Under the pieces are notes generated by a model. The model saw only the letters and a list, made by a program, of their open reading frames with translations. It was not told the origin of the DNA and made no database searches. From Paulinella micropora (taxonomy: Eukaryota > Cercozoa > Imbricatea > Euglyphida): DNA of 64,000 nt. Shown here piece by piece: positions 43,640-56,159 of the stretch (position 1 is its first letter; the number at the start of each line of letters is the position of its first letter). The DNA is taken from positions 196,781 to 260,780 of the forward strand of contig BJOX01000309.1 in NCBI GenBank assembly GCA_009731375.1. The letters are read 5' to 3'. The translations under genes were made by a program, and so were the position numbers.

Positions 43640-43657
43640 CGTATCAACCAACCATTT
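43640..43657 (-). CDS. Exon 15 of BEACH gene, 18 nt microexon
   Basis: The acceptor is CTTCAAG and the donor ATACG|GTAATG. The six codons run from phase 2 to 2 and give (E)NGWLI(R). A longer exon to GTATG at 43.61 kb is open only in a frame that fits neither neighbour. The microexon restores frame on both sides, so it is preferred. Confidence 0.55.
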
Positions 43658-43665
43658 CTTGAAGT

Positions 43666-43709
<44 letters not shown>

Positions 43710-43809
43710 CCCCCGAAAAATTTCTCGTTAATTTCGGGCAGGGAGAAAACTTGCCATTCTCTCTCTCCTTTTTTTTTTTTTTTTTTTTCGGGCAGGGAGA
43801 AAACTTGCC

Positions 43810-43850
<41 letters not shown>

Positions 43851-44826
43851 GTCTCTGCAACCAGGTCCAATTCCAAGGTAAGTAAATCAATGGATTGAAG
43901 CGATTGCTAAATTGGATCACTTGAATCGATCCATAAAACAACCAAGCAACCAAGCAACCGACCAGCCAACCGGCCAGCCGAGCAGCCAAACAACCAAACA
44001 ACCAAACAACCAAACAACCAAACAACCAAACAACCAACCAAACAACCAACCAAACAGCCAACCAACCAACCAACCAAACAACCAACCAAACAACCAACCA
44101 AACAACCAACCAACCAACCAACCAAACAACCAACCAACCAACCAACCAACCAACCAACCAACCAACCAACCAACCAACCAACCAACCAACCAACCAACCA
44201 ACCAACCAACCAACCAACCAACCAACCAACCAACCAACCAACCANNNNNNNNNNNNNNNNNNNNNNNNNNNNNNNNNNNNNNNNNNNNNNNNNNNNNNNN
44301 NNNNNNNNNNNNNNNNNNNNNNNNNNNNNNNNNNNNNNNNNNNNNNNNNNNNNNNNNNNNNNNNNNNNNNNNNNNNNNNNNNNNNNNNNNNNNNNNNNNN
44401 NNNNNNNNNNNNNNNNNNNNNNNNNNNNNNNNNNNNNNNNNNNNNNNNNNNNNNNNNNNNNNNNNNNNNNNNNNNNNNNNNNNNNNNNNNNNNNNNNNNN
44501 NNNNNNNNNNNNNNNNNNNNNNNNNNNNNNNNNNNNNNNNNNNNNNNNNNNNNNNNNNNNNNNNNNNNNNNNNNNNNNNNNNNNNNNNNNNNNNNNNNNN
44601 NNNNNNNNNNNNNNNNNNNNNNNNNNNNNNNNNNNNNNNNNNNNNNNNNNNNNNNNNNNNNNNNNNNNNNNNNNNNNNNNNNNNNNNNNNNNNNNNNNNN
44701 NNNNNNNNNNNNNNNNNNNNNNNNNNNNNNNNNNNNNNNNNNNNNNNNNNNNNNNNNNNNNNNNNNNNNNNNNNNNNNNNNNNNNNCAAGCAACCAAGCA
44801 ACCAACCAAGCAACCAAGCAACCAAC

Positions 44827-44893
<67 letters not shown>

Positions 44894-44984
44894 CCAAGCA
44901 ACCAAGCAACCAAGCAACCAACCAAGCAACCAACCGACCAGCCAACCAACCAACCAAGCAACCAAACATCAAGCAAGGACTTAC
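43658..44984. repeat. Intron 14-15: poly-T, CT, CAAC/CAAG tracts and gap
   Basis: Poly-T at 43673-43709, a twice-repeated CGGGCAGGGAGAAAACTTGC, CT, a unique stretch at 43850-43930 without a clear exon, then CAAC and CAAG around the N gap 44245-44786. Another exon may be lost in the gap, though phase does not require one. Confidence 0.85.
44245..44786. other. Assembly gap (542 N)
   Basis: Between CAAC and CAAG/CAAC tracts. Confidence 0.99.
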
Positions 44985-45074
44985 TCGGCGGATGCGTTGT
45001 CCCAATTCAGGGAGGTGGATGGGTATGGCAGATGCACACGCAGACTATCGAGTAAAGCCCGAGGTTGGACGAGC
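44985..45074 (-). CDS. Exon 14 of BEACH gene
   Basis: The acceptor is CTATACAG and the donor CCGA|GTAAGTCC, a near-consensus GTAAGT. The 90 nt run from phase 2 to 2 and read LVQPRALLDSLRVHLPYPST, then SLNWDNASA. The other two frames contain stops. The downstream intron holds CAAC/CAAG repeats and an N gap. Confidence 0.85.
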
Positions 45075-46134
<1,060 letters not shown>

Positions 46135-46170
46135 CTGGCGAAGTACTTCGGGGCCTTTTGAGTCAAGGTC
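46135..46170 (-). CDS. Exon 13 of BEACH gene, 36 nt microexon
   Basis: The acceptor is CTAATTAG and the donor GCCAG|GTATAAG. The phase is 2 to 2 and the peptide is (R)TLTQKAPKYFA(R). Exons 12, 13 and 14 all join through an AG|G arginine codon. Confidence 0.82.
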
Positions 46171-46175
46171 CTAAT

Positions 46176-46214
<39 letters not shown>

Positions 46215-46384
46215 GTAGGTAGATAGGTAGATAGGTAGGTAGGTAGGTAGGTAGGTAGGTAGGTAGGTAAATAGATAGATCGGTAGATAGGTAGATATGT
46301 AGATTGGTAGGTAGGTAGATAGATGGATGATGGATGGATGGATGGATGGATGCATGCATACATGGATGGATGGATGGATGGATG

Positions 46385-46431
<47 letters not shown>

Positions 46432-47103
46432 GTATACATATATAGATAGATAGGCAGAAAGAAAGAAAGAAAGAAAATAAAAGAAAGAAAATAAAAGAAA
46501 AGAAAAGAAAAAAAAGAAAAAAAGAAAGAAAATTGAATGGGTTACCCGGCCAAATTGAGAAAAAGAAAGAAAGAAAAATTGTATGGGTTACCCGGCCAAA
46601 TTGAGAAAAAGAAAGAATGAAAGAAAAATTGTACGGGTTTACCGGCCAAATTGAGAAAAAGAAAGAAAGAAAAATTGTATGGGTTACCCGGCCCAATTGA
46701 GAAAAAGAAAGAAAGAAAGAAAATTTGTATGGGTTACCCGGCAGAATTTAGAAAAAGAAAAAAAAATTGTATGGGTTACCCGGACAATTGAGAAAAGAAA
46801 GACAATTTGTATGGGTTTACCGGCAAAATTGAGAAAAGAAAGAAAGAAAAATTGTATGGGTTACCCGGCCGAATTGAGAATAAGAAAGAAAGAAAGAAAA
46901 ATTGTATGGATTACCCGGCCGAATTGAGAAAAAAAAAGAAAGAAAAATTGCTTGGGTTACCCGGCCAAATTGAGAAAAAGAAAGAAAGAAAAATGTTATG
47001 GGTTACCCGGCCAAATTGAGAAACAGAAAGAAAAGAAAGAAAAATTGTATGGGTTACCCGGCCGAATTGAGAAAAAGAAAGAAATAAAAATTGTATGGGT
47101 TAC
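46171..47103 (-). repeat. Intron 12-13: GATA/GGTA, then donor-edge array of exon 12
   Basis: GATA/GGTA/GGAT lies at 46180-46450. More than ten copies of TCAATTTGGCCGGGTAACCC + ATACAAT (sense) with GAAA spacers span 46535-47103, repeating the exon 12 end and donor (AAATTTAGCCAG|GTAACCCATACAAT). Unit length is ~50 bp. Confidence 0.93.
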
Positions 47104-47158
47104 CTGGCTAAATTTGCAAGGGCCCATTGCACACTGACGGTAACTCCAATATCCTCCC
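47104..47158 (-). CDS. Exon 12 of BEACH gene, armadillo-like
   Basis: The acceptor is CTATCAG at the end of a TATC tract, and the donor is GCCAG|GTAACCC. The 55 nt run from phase 1 to 2 and read (G)EDIGVTVSVQWALANLA(R), a hydrophobic helix of the armadillo-like type. More than ten donor-edge copies fill the downstream intron to 46.53 kb. Confidence 0.85.
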
Positions 47159-47272
47159 CTGATAGATAGATAGATAGATAGACAGAAAGATTAGATAGGT
47201 AGGTGGATGGATGGATAGATAGGTAGATAGATAGGTAGGTAGGGTAGGTAGGTAGGTAGGTAGGTAGGTAGG

Positions 47273-47304
<32 letters not shown>

Positions 47305-47374
47305 AAGATAGATAGATAGACAGATAGATAGATAGATAGACAGATAGATAGATAAATAGATAGATAGATAGATG

Positions 47375-47410
<36 letters not shown>

Positions 47411-47441
47411 TATAGATTGATAGGTTGATAGGTAGATTGAT

Positions 47442-47652
47442 AGATGAGATATCGACTAATGTCAGAAAAAAGGAGCTTCTGATTTCGTCAACCAAGGAAG
47501 TCTGTGGGTAAAGTATTAACCCGATGCCCAGCTAAGCCGTGATGTTTGCACGGAAGGGACTGATACAGGCGATACCAAAGCTCCCTAGTACCAGGCGGGG
47601 CCAGGGCTCGTTCCATAAGCGCCCCTTGCAGAACGAGCTCCCACCTCCATTA
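47442..47652 (-). mobile_element. R1 retroposon-like element, copy 3 (5' truncated)
   Basis: The sense 3' end is intact. The sense 5' ~95 bp are missing and the copy stops at CACCTCCATTA against GATA. Confidence 0.7.
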
Positions 47653-47873
47653 AATAGATAAATATATAGATGGATGGATAGATAGCTAAATATATAGATA
47701 GATATATAGATAGATACATAGATAGATAGATATTTCGATAGATAGATAGATAAATAGGTAGATAAATAGGTAGGTGGGTAGATAGATAGATAGATAGACA
47801 GATAGACAGACAGACCGACAGACAGACAGATAGATAGACAGACAGACAGACAGATAGATAGATAGATAGATAC

Positions 47874-47933
<60 letters not shown>

Positions 47934-48072
47934 GTAGGTGGGTGGGTAGATAGATAGATAGAGAAAATAGATGCATAGATAAACAGATAGATAAATAGAT
48001 GGATAGATAGAAAGATAGATGGATAGATAGATAGATAGATAGACAGGTAGGTAGGTAGGTAGGTAGGTAGAT

Positions 48073-48113
<41 letters not shown>

Positions 48114-48193
48114 TATAGACAGATAGATAGATAGGAAGGTATGTAGGTAGTTAGGTAGGTGGGTGGTTAGATAGATATATAGATAAATAGATG

Positions 48194-48336
48194 GATGAAA
48201 TATCGACTAATGTCAGAAAAAAGGAGCTTCTGATTTCGTCAACCAGGAAGTCTGTGGGTAAAGTATTAACCCGATGCCCAGCTAAGCCGTGATGTTTGCA
48301 CGGAATGGACTGATACAGGCAATACCAAAGCTCCCT

Positions 48337-48337
<1 letters not shown>
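48194..48337 (-). mobile_element. R1 retroposon-like element, copy 4 (5' truncated)
   Basis: Only ~140 bp of the sense 3' part is present. The copy stops at AAGCTCCCT against GATA. Confidence 0.7.
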
Positions 48338-48378
<41 letters not shown>

Positions 48379-48453
48379 CAGATAAATAGATAGATAGGTA
48401 GATAGGTAGATAGATAGTAGATAGATAGATAGATAGATAGATAGGTAGATAGG

Positions 48454-48489
<36 letters not shown>

Positions 48490-48494
48490 GATAC

Positions 48495-48527
48495 CTGCTT
48501 CTTGTTTTAGCTTCGCTTCGCCTTCAC
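48495..48527 (-). CDS. Exon 11 of BEACH gene
   Basis: The acceptor is GTGAAAG and the donor GCAG|GTATCTC. The 33 nt run from phase 1 to 1 and read (G)[10 protein letters not shown]. Frame 0 has a stop, which fixes the phase. It resembles exon 6 over GGYGAAGCRAAGMTAA. Confidence 0.68.
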
Positions 48528-48888
48528 CTTTCACATACATATACATACATACATACATACACACACACATACATACATACATACATACATACATACATAC
48601 CTTCGCCTCCTTTCTGGTTGGAATTTGTACATACATACATACATACACACATACACATACATACATACATACATACATTACATACATACCTTCTCCTTCT
48701 TTCTTGTTGGAATTTGTACATACATACATACATACATACATACCATACATACATACATACATACATACATTACATACATACCTTCTCCTCCTTTCTGGTT
48801 GGAATTTGTACATACATATATACATACATACATACATACATACATACATACATACATACATACATACACACATACATACATACATACA

Positions 48889-48919
<31 letters not shown>

Positions 48920-49162
48920 CATACATACATACATACATACATACATACATACATACATAATACATACATTACATACCTACATACATTACATACATACCTT
49001 CTCCTTCTTTCTGGTTGGAATTTGTACATACATACATACATACATACATACATACATTACATACATTACATACATACCTTCTCCTTCTTTCTGGTTGGAA
49101 TTTGTACATACATACATACATACATACATACATTACATACATACATAATAATACATACATAC
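48528..49162 (-). repeat. Intron 10-11: CATA tract with donor-edge copies of exon 10
   Basis: Copies of AAATTCCAACCAGAAAGGAG + GAGAAG|GTATG (sense) lie at ~48600, 48689, 48779, 48999 and 49077 between CATA tracts. Confidence 0.92.
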
Positions 49163-49204
49163 CTTTTCCTTCTTTCTGGTTGGACTTGCCGGTCTTGATT
49201 GACA
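49163..49204 (-). CDS. Exon 10 of BEACH gene
   Basis: The acceptor is AAATTGCAG and the donor AAAAG|GTATGTATG, the start of a TATG tract. The 42 nt run from phase 1 to 1 and read (V)SIKTGKSNQKEGK. Five donor-edge copies lie downstream at 48.60-49.11 kb. Confidence 0.7.
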
Positions 49205-49567
49205 CTGCAATTTGTACATACATACATACATACATACATACAAAATATACATACCTTCATTCACACATACACATAGATACATATATATAGATACATAGAT
49301 ATAGATACATAGGTACAGATACAGATACCGATATGGATATAGATTTAGGTATAGATATAGATATAGGTACAGATATAGATATGGATGCTGTGGAATCTTC
49401 GAGCGTCGAGTGGCACATGCGAAAAAAAACAAGGAAATTTGGCATTCAGGACACTCCCCTAACGCAAATATTTGCGTGAATTCCAAAAAATTCATATCAG
49501 CATCAAGATCGAGTCTTGGGCTAGCCACCCTGTCATGAGCTCACAACTCCTCCTCGTTCCCACAAAC
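49205..49567. repeat. Intron 9-10: CATA, GATATA and a unique stretch
   Basis: CATA/GATATA lies at 49214-49385. Unique AT-rich sequence at 49386-49567 has no other supported exon. Confidence 0.75.
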
Positions 49568-49598
49568 CATGATTTATAGGGACAGGGGTGCAGATTTG
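49568..49598 (-). CDS. Exon 9 of BEACH gene (inferred to keep frame)
   Basis: The acceptor is ATCTCCGAG and the donor CATG|GTTTGTGG. The 31 nt run from phase 0 to 1 and read [10 protein letters not shown]. It lies in a unique island at 49.4-49.6 kb and is the only clear way to move from phase 0 (exon 8) to phase 1 (exon 10). The donor is weak, so this is an inference from frame. Confidence 0.4.
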
Positions 49599-50597
49599 CT
49601 CGGAGATGTGTGTGTGTGTGTGTGTGTATAGATATCGATATCGATATCGATATCGATATAGATATAGATATCGATATCGATATAGATATCGATATAGATA
49701 TAGATATAAATATAGATATAGATATAGATATAGATATAGATATAGATATATAGATATATAGATATAGATATATAGATATAGATATATAGATATAGATGGA
49801 TATAGATATAGATATAGATATAGATATACATATAGATATAGATATAGATATAGATGTAGTGTGTGTGTGTGTGTACATACATTGGGTGGCGGGGGGGGCA
49901 GCGCTTTCGTTTGGCTCGTTGGCCTATAAATGTAGATACATAGATATAGATTATAGATATAGATATAGATTATAGATAATAGATAATAGATATAGATATA
50001 GATATAGATATAGATATAGATATAGATATAGATATAGATAGATATATATATAGATATCGATATAGATATCGATATCGATATTATCGATATCGATGTTATC
50101 GATATCGATATTATCGATATCGATATCGAGATAGATATCGATATCGATATCGAGATAGATATCGATATCGATATAGATATAGATATATAGATATAGATAT
50201 AGATACAGATATATAAATACAGATATAGATACAGATATAGATACAGATATAGATATAGCTATAGCTATAGCTATAGGTATAGCTATAGCTATAGCTATAG
50301 CTATAGCTATAGATATAGATATAGATACAGATATATATAGATATAGATATAGATATAGATATAGACATAGATATAGATATAGATATAGACATAGATATAG
50401 ATATAGATATCGATATCGATATAGATATAGATATAGATATAGATATAGATACAGATATAGATACAGATATAGATATATACAGATATAGATATATAAATAT
50501 AGATATAGATATATAAAGATTTAGATATATAAATAGATAAAGATAATAGATGATATAGATAAAATATAGATATAGATATAGATATAGATATAGATAT

Positions 50598-50661
<64 letters not shown>

Positions 50662-50796
50662 CGACGACGACGACGACGATGACGATGACGATGACAACAA
50701 TGACAACGACAATAACGACAACAACGACGACAACGACGACAAAAAAACAACAACAACAACAACAACAACAACGACAACGACAACAACAACAACACC

Positions 50797-50831
<35 letters not shown>

Positions 50832-50866
50832 CGACGACGACGACGACGACCACACGAACAACAACG

Positions 50867-50903
<37 letters not shown>

Positions 50904-50977
50904 CGACGACGACGACGACGACGATGACGACAACAACAACGACAACGACAATAACGACAACAACGACGACAACGATG

Positions 50978-51014
<37 letters not shown>

Positions 51015-51040
51015 CGACGACGACGACGACGACGACGACG

Positions 51041-51083
<43 letters not shown>

Positions 51084-51121
51084 CGACGACGACGACGACG
51101 ACGACAACAACAACGACAACG

Positions 51122-51209
<88 letters not shown>

Positions 51210-51212
51210 ACG

Positions 51213-51245
<33 letters not shown>

Positions 51246-51555
51246 ACGACGACGTCGACGACGATGACGACAACAACAACAACGACAACAACAACAACAA
51301 CAAGAACAAGAACAACAACAACAACAACAACAACAACGACAACGACAACGACAACAACAACAACAACGACGACGACGACAACAACAACAACAAAGATATA
51401 GATATAGATACTAGATGTAGATATAGATATAGATATAGATATAGACATAGACCTAGACATAGATATAGATATAGATATAGATATAGATATATATATACAT
51501 ATATATATATAGTGTGTGTGTGTGTGTGTGTGTGTTTTTGTGTGTGTGTGTGTGC

Positions 51556-51602
<47 letters not shown>

Positions 51603-51658
51603 TGATATATATATATAGATGTAGATATAGATATAGATATGGATAAATATTTCGAGAC
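49599..51658. repeat. Intron 8-9: GATATA/GATATC and AAC/ACG tracts
   Basis: GATATA/GATATC lies at 49629-49855 and 49930-50595. AAC/ACG trinucleotides follow at 50596-51390, then GATATA, GT and AT. A short unique piece at 49875-49925 shows no gene. Confidence 0.92.
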
Positions 51659-51686
51659 CTGTTTGTTCCCCTTGCTGTTGCTGCTC
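51659..51686 (-). CDS. Exon 8 of BEACH gene, 28 nt microexon
   Basis: The acceptor is GTATTTTAG and the donor ACAG|GTCTCG. The 28 nt run from phase 2 to 0 and read (R)SSNSKGNKQ, continuing the basic linker. Confidence 0.62.
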
Positions 51687-52095
51687 CTAAAATACATCAC
51701 ACATATACATCACACATCTCACATCTCACATCTCACACCTCATATCTCACATCTCACATCACACGTATCACATCATCACATCATCACATCATCACATCAT
51801 CACATCATCACATCATCACATCATCACATATCTCAACACATATCACATCACATGTATACATCACACGTACACAACATACACATACATCACGCATATACAT
51901 CACACATATACATCACACATATACACACACATATACATCACACATATACATCACACATATACATCACACATATACATCACACATATCATATATCACATAT
52001 CACATATCACATCATACATATCACATCACATGTCGCATCACATATCACATCACACACATCATATCACATATACATCACACATCACATCACACATC

Positions 52096-52136
<41 letters not shown>

Positions 52137-52515
52137 TATCATATCACATCACATATCACATCCGATAACACATCACACATCACATATTACATATCATACA
52201 TACATCACATGTATACATCACAAATATACATCACATACGTATCACACATATATATCACACATATATATCACATACACATCACATATACATCACATATACA
52301 TCACATATACATCACATATACATCACATATACATCACACGTACATCGCATATATACATCACAGATATGCATCACACATATACACCACATATACATCAAAT
52401 ATACATCACACATATACATCACACATAATACATCACATAATAGATCACATAATACATCACATAATACATCACATAATAATACATCACATAATACATCATA
52501 TAATACATCACAGAC
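51687..52515. repeat. Intron 7-8: ACATC/ACATAT tract
   Basis: CACATC, CATCACAT and ACATAT repeats with an AT block at 52099-52132. No gene. Confidence 0.92.
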
Positions 52516-52594
52516 CTTCTCCTCTGATTTTTTCCTTTTCGCGGTGTCTTTTTCTTGTCATTGTGCTTCTTACCTAGTGATGCGGGGTGGTCTC
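52516..52594 (-). CDS. Exon 7 of BEACH gene, Lys/Arg-rich
   Basis: The acceptor is CATACATAG and the donor GAGAAG|GTCTGTG. The 79 nt run from phase 1 to 2 and read DHPASLGKKHNDKKKTPRKG, then KNQRR. The other two frames contain stops, so the phase is fixed and matches exons 6 and 8. Seven acceptor-edge copies lie upstream to 53.46 kb. Confidence 0.78.
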
Positions 52595-52818
52595 CTATGT
52601 ATGTATGTATGTATGTATGCATGTATGTATGTATGTATGTATGTATGTTGTCTGCTGATGTAGGGTGGTTCCCCCCTTACCAAATATGTATGTATGTATG
52701 TATGTATGTATGTGTGTATGTGTGTATACATGTATGTATGTATGTATGTATGTATGCAGCCTGGTGATGTAGGTGGTTCCCCCCTTACCAAATATGTATG
52801 TGTGTGTATGTATGTATG

Positions 52819-52852
<34 letters not shown>

Positions 52853-53135
52853 TGTGTGTATGTATGTATGTATGTATGTATGCATGTATGTTGTCTGGTA
52901 ATGTAGGGTGGTTCCCCCCTTACCAAATATGTATGTATGTATGCATGTATGTATGTATGCATGTATGTATTTATGTATGTATACATGTATGTATGTATGT
53001 ATGTATGTATGTATGTGTGTATATATGCATGCATGTATGTATGTATGTATGTATGTATGTTGTCTGGTGATGTAGGATGGTTCCCCCCTTACCAAATATG
53101 TATGAATGTATGTATGTATGTATTATGTATGCATG

Positions 53136-53169
<34 letters not shown>

Positions 53170-53236
53170 TGTATGTATGTTGTTTGGTGATGTAGGGTGG
53201 TTCCCCCCTTACCAAATATGTATGTATGTATGTGTG

Positions 53237-53270
<34 letters not shown>

Positions 53271-54020
53271 TGTCTGGTGATGTAGGGTGGTTCCCCCATT
53301 ACCAAATATGTATATGTATGTATGTATGTATGTATGTATATATGTATGTATGTCTGTATGTCTGTATGTCTGTATGCATGTATAAATGTATGTATGTATG
53401 CATGTATGTATGTATGTATGTATGTAGCCTGGTGACGTAGGGTGATTCCCCCCTTACCAAATATGTATGTATGTATATGTGTGTGTGTATATATGTGTGT
53501 GTGTGTGTGTCTGTATGTATGTATGTATGTATGCATGTATGCATGTATGTATGTATGTCTGTATGTCTGTATGTCTGTATGCATGTATGTATGTATGTAT
53601 GCATGCATGTATGTATGTATGTATGTATGTATGTATGTATGTATGTATGCATGCCTGTATGTCTGTCTGTCTGTATGTCTGTATGTCGGTATGTATGTAT
53701 GTATGTATGTATGTATGTATGTATGTATGCATGCATGCATGTATGCATGTATGTATGTATGTGCGTCTGTCTGTATTTCTGTATGTATGTACGTATGTAT
53801 GTATGTATGTATGTATGTATGTATGTATGTATGTCTGTCTGTCTGTATGTATGTCTGTATGTATGTATGTCTGTATGTATGTATGTCTGTATGTATGTAT
53901 GTCTGTATGTCTGTATGTATGTATGTATGTATGCATGTATGTATGTATGCCTGTATGCCTGTATGTCTGTATGTCTGTATGTCTGTATGTATGTATGTAT
54001 GTATGTATGTATGTATGTAC
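52595..54020 (-). repeat. Intron 6-7: TATG tract with acceptor-edge copies of exon 7
   Basis: Seven copies of GGTAAGGGGGGAACCACCCT..ACATCACCAG (sense) lie at ~52650, 52760, 52891, 53061, 53181, 53273 and 53426, diverged from the exon 7 start GGAGACCACCCCGCATCACTAG. TATG/TCTG continues to the exon 6 donor. Confidence 0.85.
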
Positions 54021-54060
54021 CGTCCTCCCCTGTTATCTTTGCTTCACCATCTTCATTTTC
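54021..54060 (-). CDS. Exon 6 of BEACH gene
   Basis: The acceptor is TAATACAG in an AT tract, and the donor is GACG|GTACATACATAC, inside a TATG-type tract. The 40 nt run from phase 0 to 1 and read ENEDGEAKITGED. The acceptor edge is repeated upstream at 54.25-54.73 kb. The GEAK core recurs in exon 11. Confidence 0.75.
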
Positions 54061-54169
54061 CTGTATTATATATATATATATGTATATATATATGTATATA
54101 TACATATAAATACATATATATATATATTATATACATATATATATAATATATATATATATGCATATATAT

Positions 54170-54214
<45 letters not shown>

Positions 54215-54377
54215 AAATATATGATATATTATATATATATATATATATATATCCTCCCCCTTTATCTTTGCTTCATCCCCCTTCTTCCTCTGTTATATAT
54301 ATATATGTATTATACATATATATATATAAATATATATATATCCTCCCTTTATCTTCGCTTCATCCCCCTTCTTCCTG

Positions 54378-54433
<56 letters not shown>

Positions 54434-54587
54434 CCTCCCCCTTTATCTTTGCTTCATCCCCTTCTTCCTGTATTATATATATATATATATATATGTATAA
54501 ATACATATATATATATTATATATATCCTCCCCCTTTATCTTTGCTTCATCCCCTTCTTCCTGTATTATATATATATATAAATAATAA

Positions 54588-54626
<39 letters not shown>

Positions 54627-54727
54627 CTCCCCCTTTATCTTTGCTTCATCCCCTTCTTCCTGTCTTATATATATATTACATATATATATATATATATATA
54701 TGCTTCGTCCCTTCTTCTTCCTGTATC

Positions 54728-54781
<54 letters not shown>

Positions 54782-54816
54782 GCAGACAGACAGACAGACA
54801 GACATACAGATAGATG

Positions 54817-54849
<33 letters not shown>

Positions 54850-54903
54850 GTGGATAGATAGACCTCCTCCCCTTCCCCTTTTTTTCTTGATTCCCCTTCC
54901 GTT

Positions 54904-54974
<71 letters not shown>

Positions 54975-54981
54975 GAGAGAC
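54061..54981 (-). repeat. Intron 5-6: AT tract with acceptor-edge copies of exon 6, then GATA/CTAT
   Basis: Copies of ACAG|GAAGAAGGGGATGAAG..GATAAAGGGGGAGGA (sense) lie at ~54251, 54340, 54432, 54524 and 54625, with a partial at 54700. They are followed by GATA/GACA, a donor-edge copy of exon 5 at 54860-54906, and CTAT. Confidence 0.9.
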
Positions 54982-55031
54982 CTCTTCTTCCACTTTTTTG
55001 CTTGATTCTCCTCCAGTGTCCTTCTTGGTTG
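54982..55031 (-). CDS. Exon 5 of BEACH gene, Lys/Glu-rich
   Basis: The acceptor is CTATCTAG, the last unit of a TATC tract, and the donor is GAAGAG|GTCTCTC. The 50 nt run from phase 1 to 0 and read (A)[17 protein letters not shown] diverged donor-edge copy lies downstream at 54.86-54.91 kb. Confidence 0.72.
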
Positions 55032-55127
55032 CTAGATAGGTAGATAGGTAGATAGGTAGATAGGTAGATAGATAGATAGATAGATAGATTAGATAGATTA
55101 GATAGAAATAGATGGGGTGGTATTGAC
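55032..55127. repeat. Intron 4-5: short GATA/GGTA intron
   Basis: 96 bp of GGTA/GATA plus GGGGTGG near the donor, the shortest intron placed. Confidence 0.8.
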
Positions 55128-55170
55128 CTGGGTCTTTGTTGCCTTTTTCTTCTTTCTCTTCTTCCACGTC
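55128..55170 (-). CDS. Exon 4 of BEACH gene, Lys/Glu-rich
   Basis: The acceptor is TCTCCAG and the donor CCCAG|GTCAATA. The 43 nt run from phase 0 to 1 and read [14 protein letters not shown]. They join exon 5 as P-A-TKKD. An acceptor-edge copy lies upstream at 55.9 kb, fused to the exon 5 edge. Confidence 0.7.
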
Positions 55171-55182
55171 CTGGAGATAGAT

Positions 55183-55491
55183 AAATGAAATATCGACTAA
55201 TGTCAGAAAAAAGGAGCTTCTGATTTCGTCAACCAGGAAGTCTGTGGGTAAAGTATTAACCCGATGCCCAGCTAAGCCGTGATGTTTGCACGGAAGGGAC
55301 TGATACAGGCAATACCAAAGCTCCCTAGTACCAGGCGGGGCCAGGGCTCGTTCCATAAAGCGCCCCTTGCAGAACGAGCTCCCACCTCCATTACAGAGGG
55401 CCCAGTAAGCAGATGGAGTTTCGAGACTGTTCGACAGTCTAGTATAAACCGACAGAGCACTGTGGGTTTTATTCCGGGCTCAACAAGCGAG
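55183..55491 (-). mobile_element. R1 retroposon-like element, copy 5 (full length)
   Basis: Full length. It shares CCAGGAAGTC and GCAATACC variants with copy 4, so these two form a subfamily. Confidence 0.7.
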
Positions 55492-55785
55492 AAAGGGCAC
55501 CCTGAGGGAACAGGATTGTGCTTCCCGTCGCTATTTCGGCATGTGACTTATAGGCGTATGGCTAGGCACACATAAGGCACCCCACCACGGGCCCAGCACA
55601 CCCACACCATCCCCTAATTCTCTGTCTGTCGACAGATGGCACCCATTTCAAAAAATCAAGCCCAAGAGAGGGTCAGTGACACCTCAAGTGGCCTTGGCAG
55701 ATAGATAGGTAGGTAGATAGGTAGATAGATAGGTAGGTAGATAGATAAGTAGATATGTAGATAGATAGGTAGATAGGTAGATAGG

Positions 55786-55816
<31 letters not shown>

Positions 55817-55853
55817 GTAGGTAGGTAGGTAGGTAGGTAGGTAGGTAGGTAGG

Positions 55854-55889
<36 letters not shown>

Positions 55890-55891
<2 letters not shown>

Positions 55892-55972
55892 TGATTCTCC
55901 TCCCGTGTCCTTCTTGTTTGCCTCGTTGTGTTTTTCTTCTTTCTCTTCTTCCACGTCCTGGAGACAGATAGA
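55890..55972 (-). pseudogene. Intronless fused copy of exon 4 start and exon 5 start
   Basis: The sense strand reads CTCCAG|GACGTGGAAGAAGAG..AAAAACACAACGAGGCAAAC then AAGAAGGACACGGGAGGAGAATC. It joins the acceptor edge of exon 4 to that of exon 5 without an intron. The open frame [20 protein letters not shown] continues, but no donor follows. It could be an older unsplit exon or a spliced-copy insertion. Confidence 0.6.
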
Positions 55973-56111
55973 TAGATAGATAGATAGATAAATAGATAGG
56001 TAGATAGGTAGATAGATAGGTAGGTAGGTAGGTAGGTAGATAGATAGATAGATAGATAGATAGGTAGGTAGGTAGGTTGGTAGGTAGATAGGTAGATAGA
56101 TAAATAGATAA

Positions 56112-56142
<31 letters not shown>

Positions 56143-56159
56143 CACAGATAGATAGATAG

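Larger units (their letters stand above)
47159..48494. repeat. Intron 11-12: GATA/GGTA tracts with two truncated R1 elements
   Basis: GATA/GGTA/GACA with R1 at 47442-47652 and 48194-48337. No gene. Confidence 0.9.

Noticed and set aside
43611-43657. A longer 47 nt version of exon 15 ending at GTATGTATG
   Set aside because: It is open only as KWLVDTVMNRVARRNS in a phase that matches neither exon 14 nor a route to exon 17. The earlier GTAATG donor fits both.
43730-43825. CGGGCAGGGAGAAAACTTGC pair as acceptor-edge copies of exon 16
   Set aside because: The likeness to exon 16 (GCAAGCGGTGTCCTGCCCGAGA) is partial, and the pair lies beyond exon 15, which would break the polarity rule. It was left as a local duplication.
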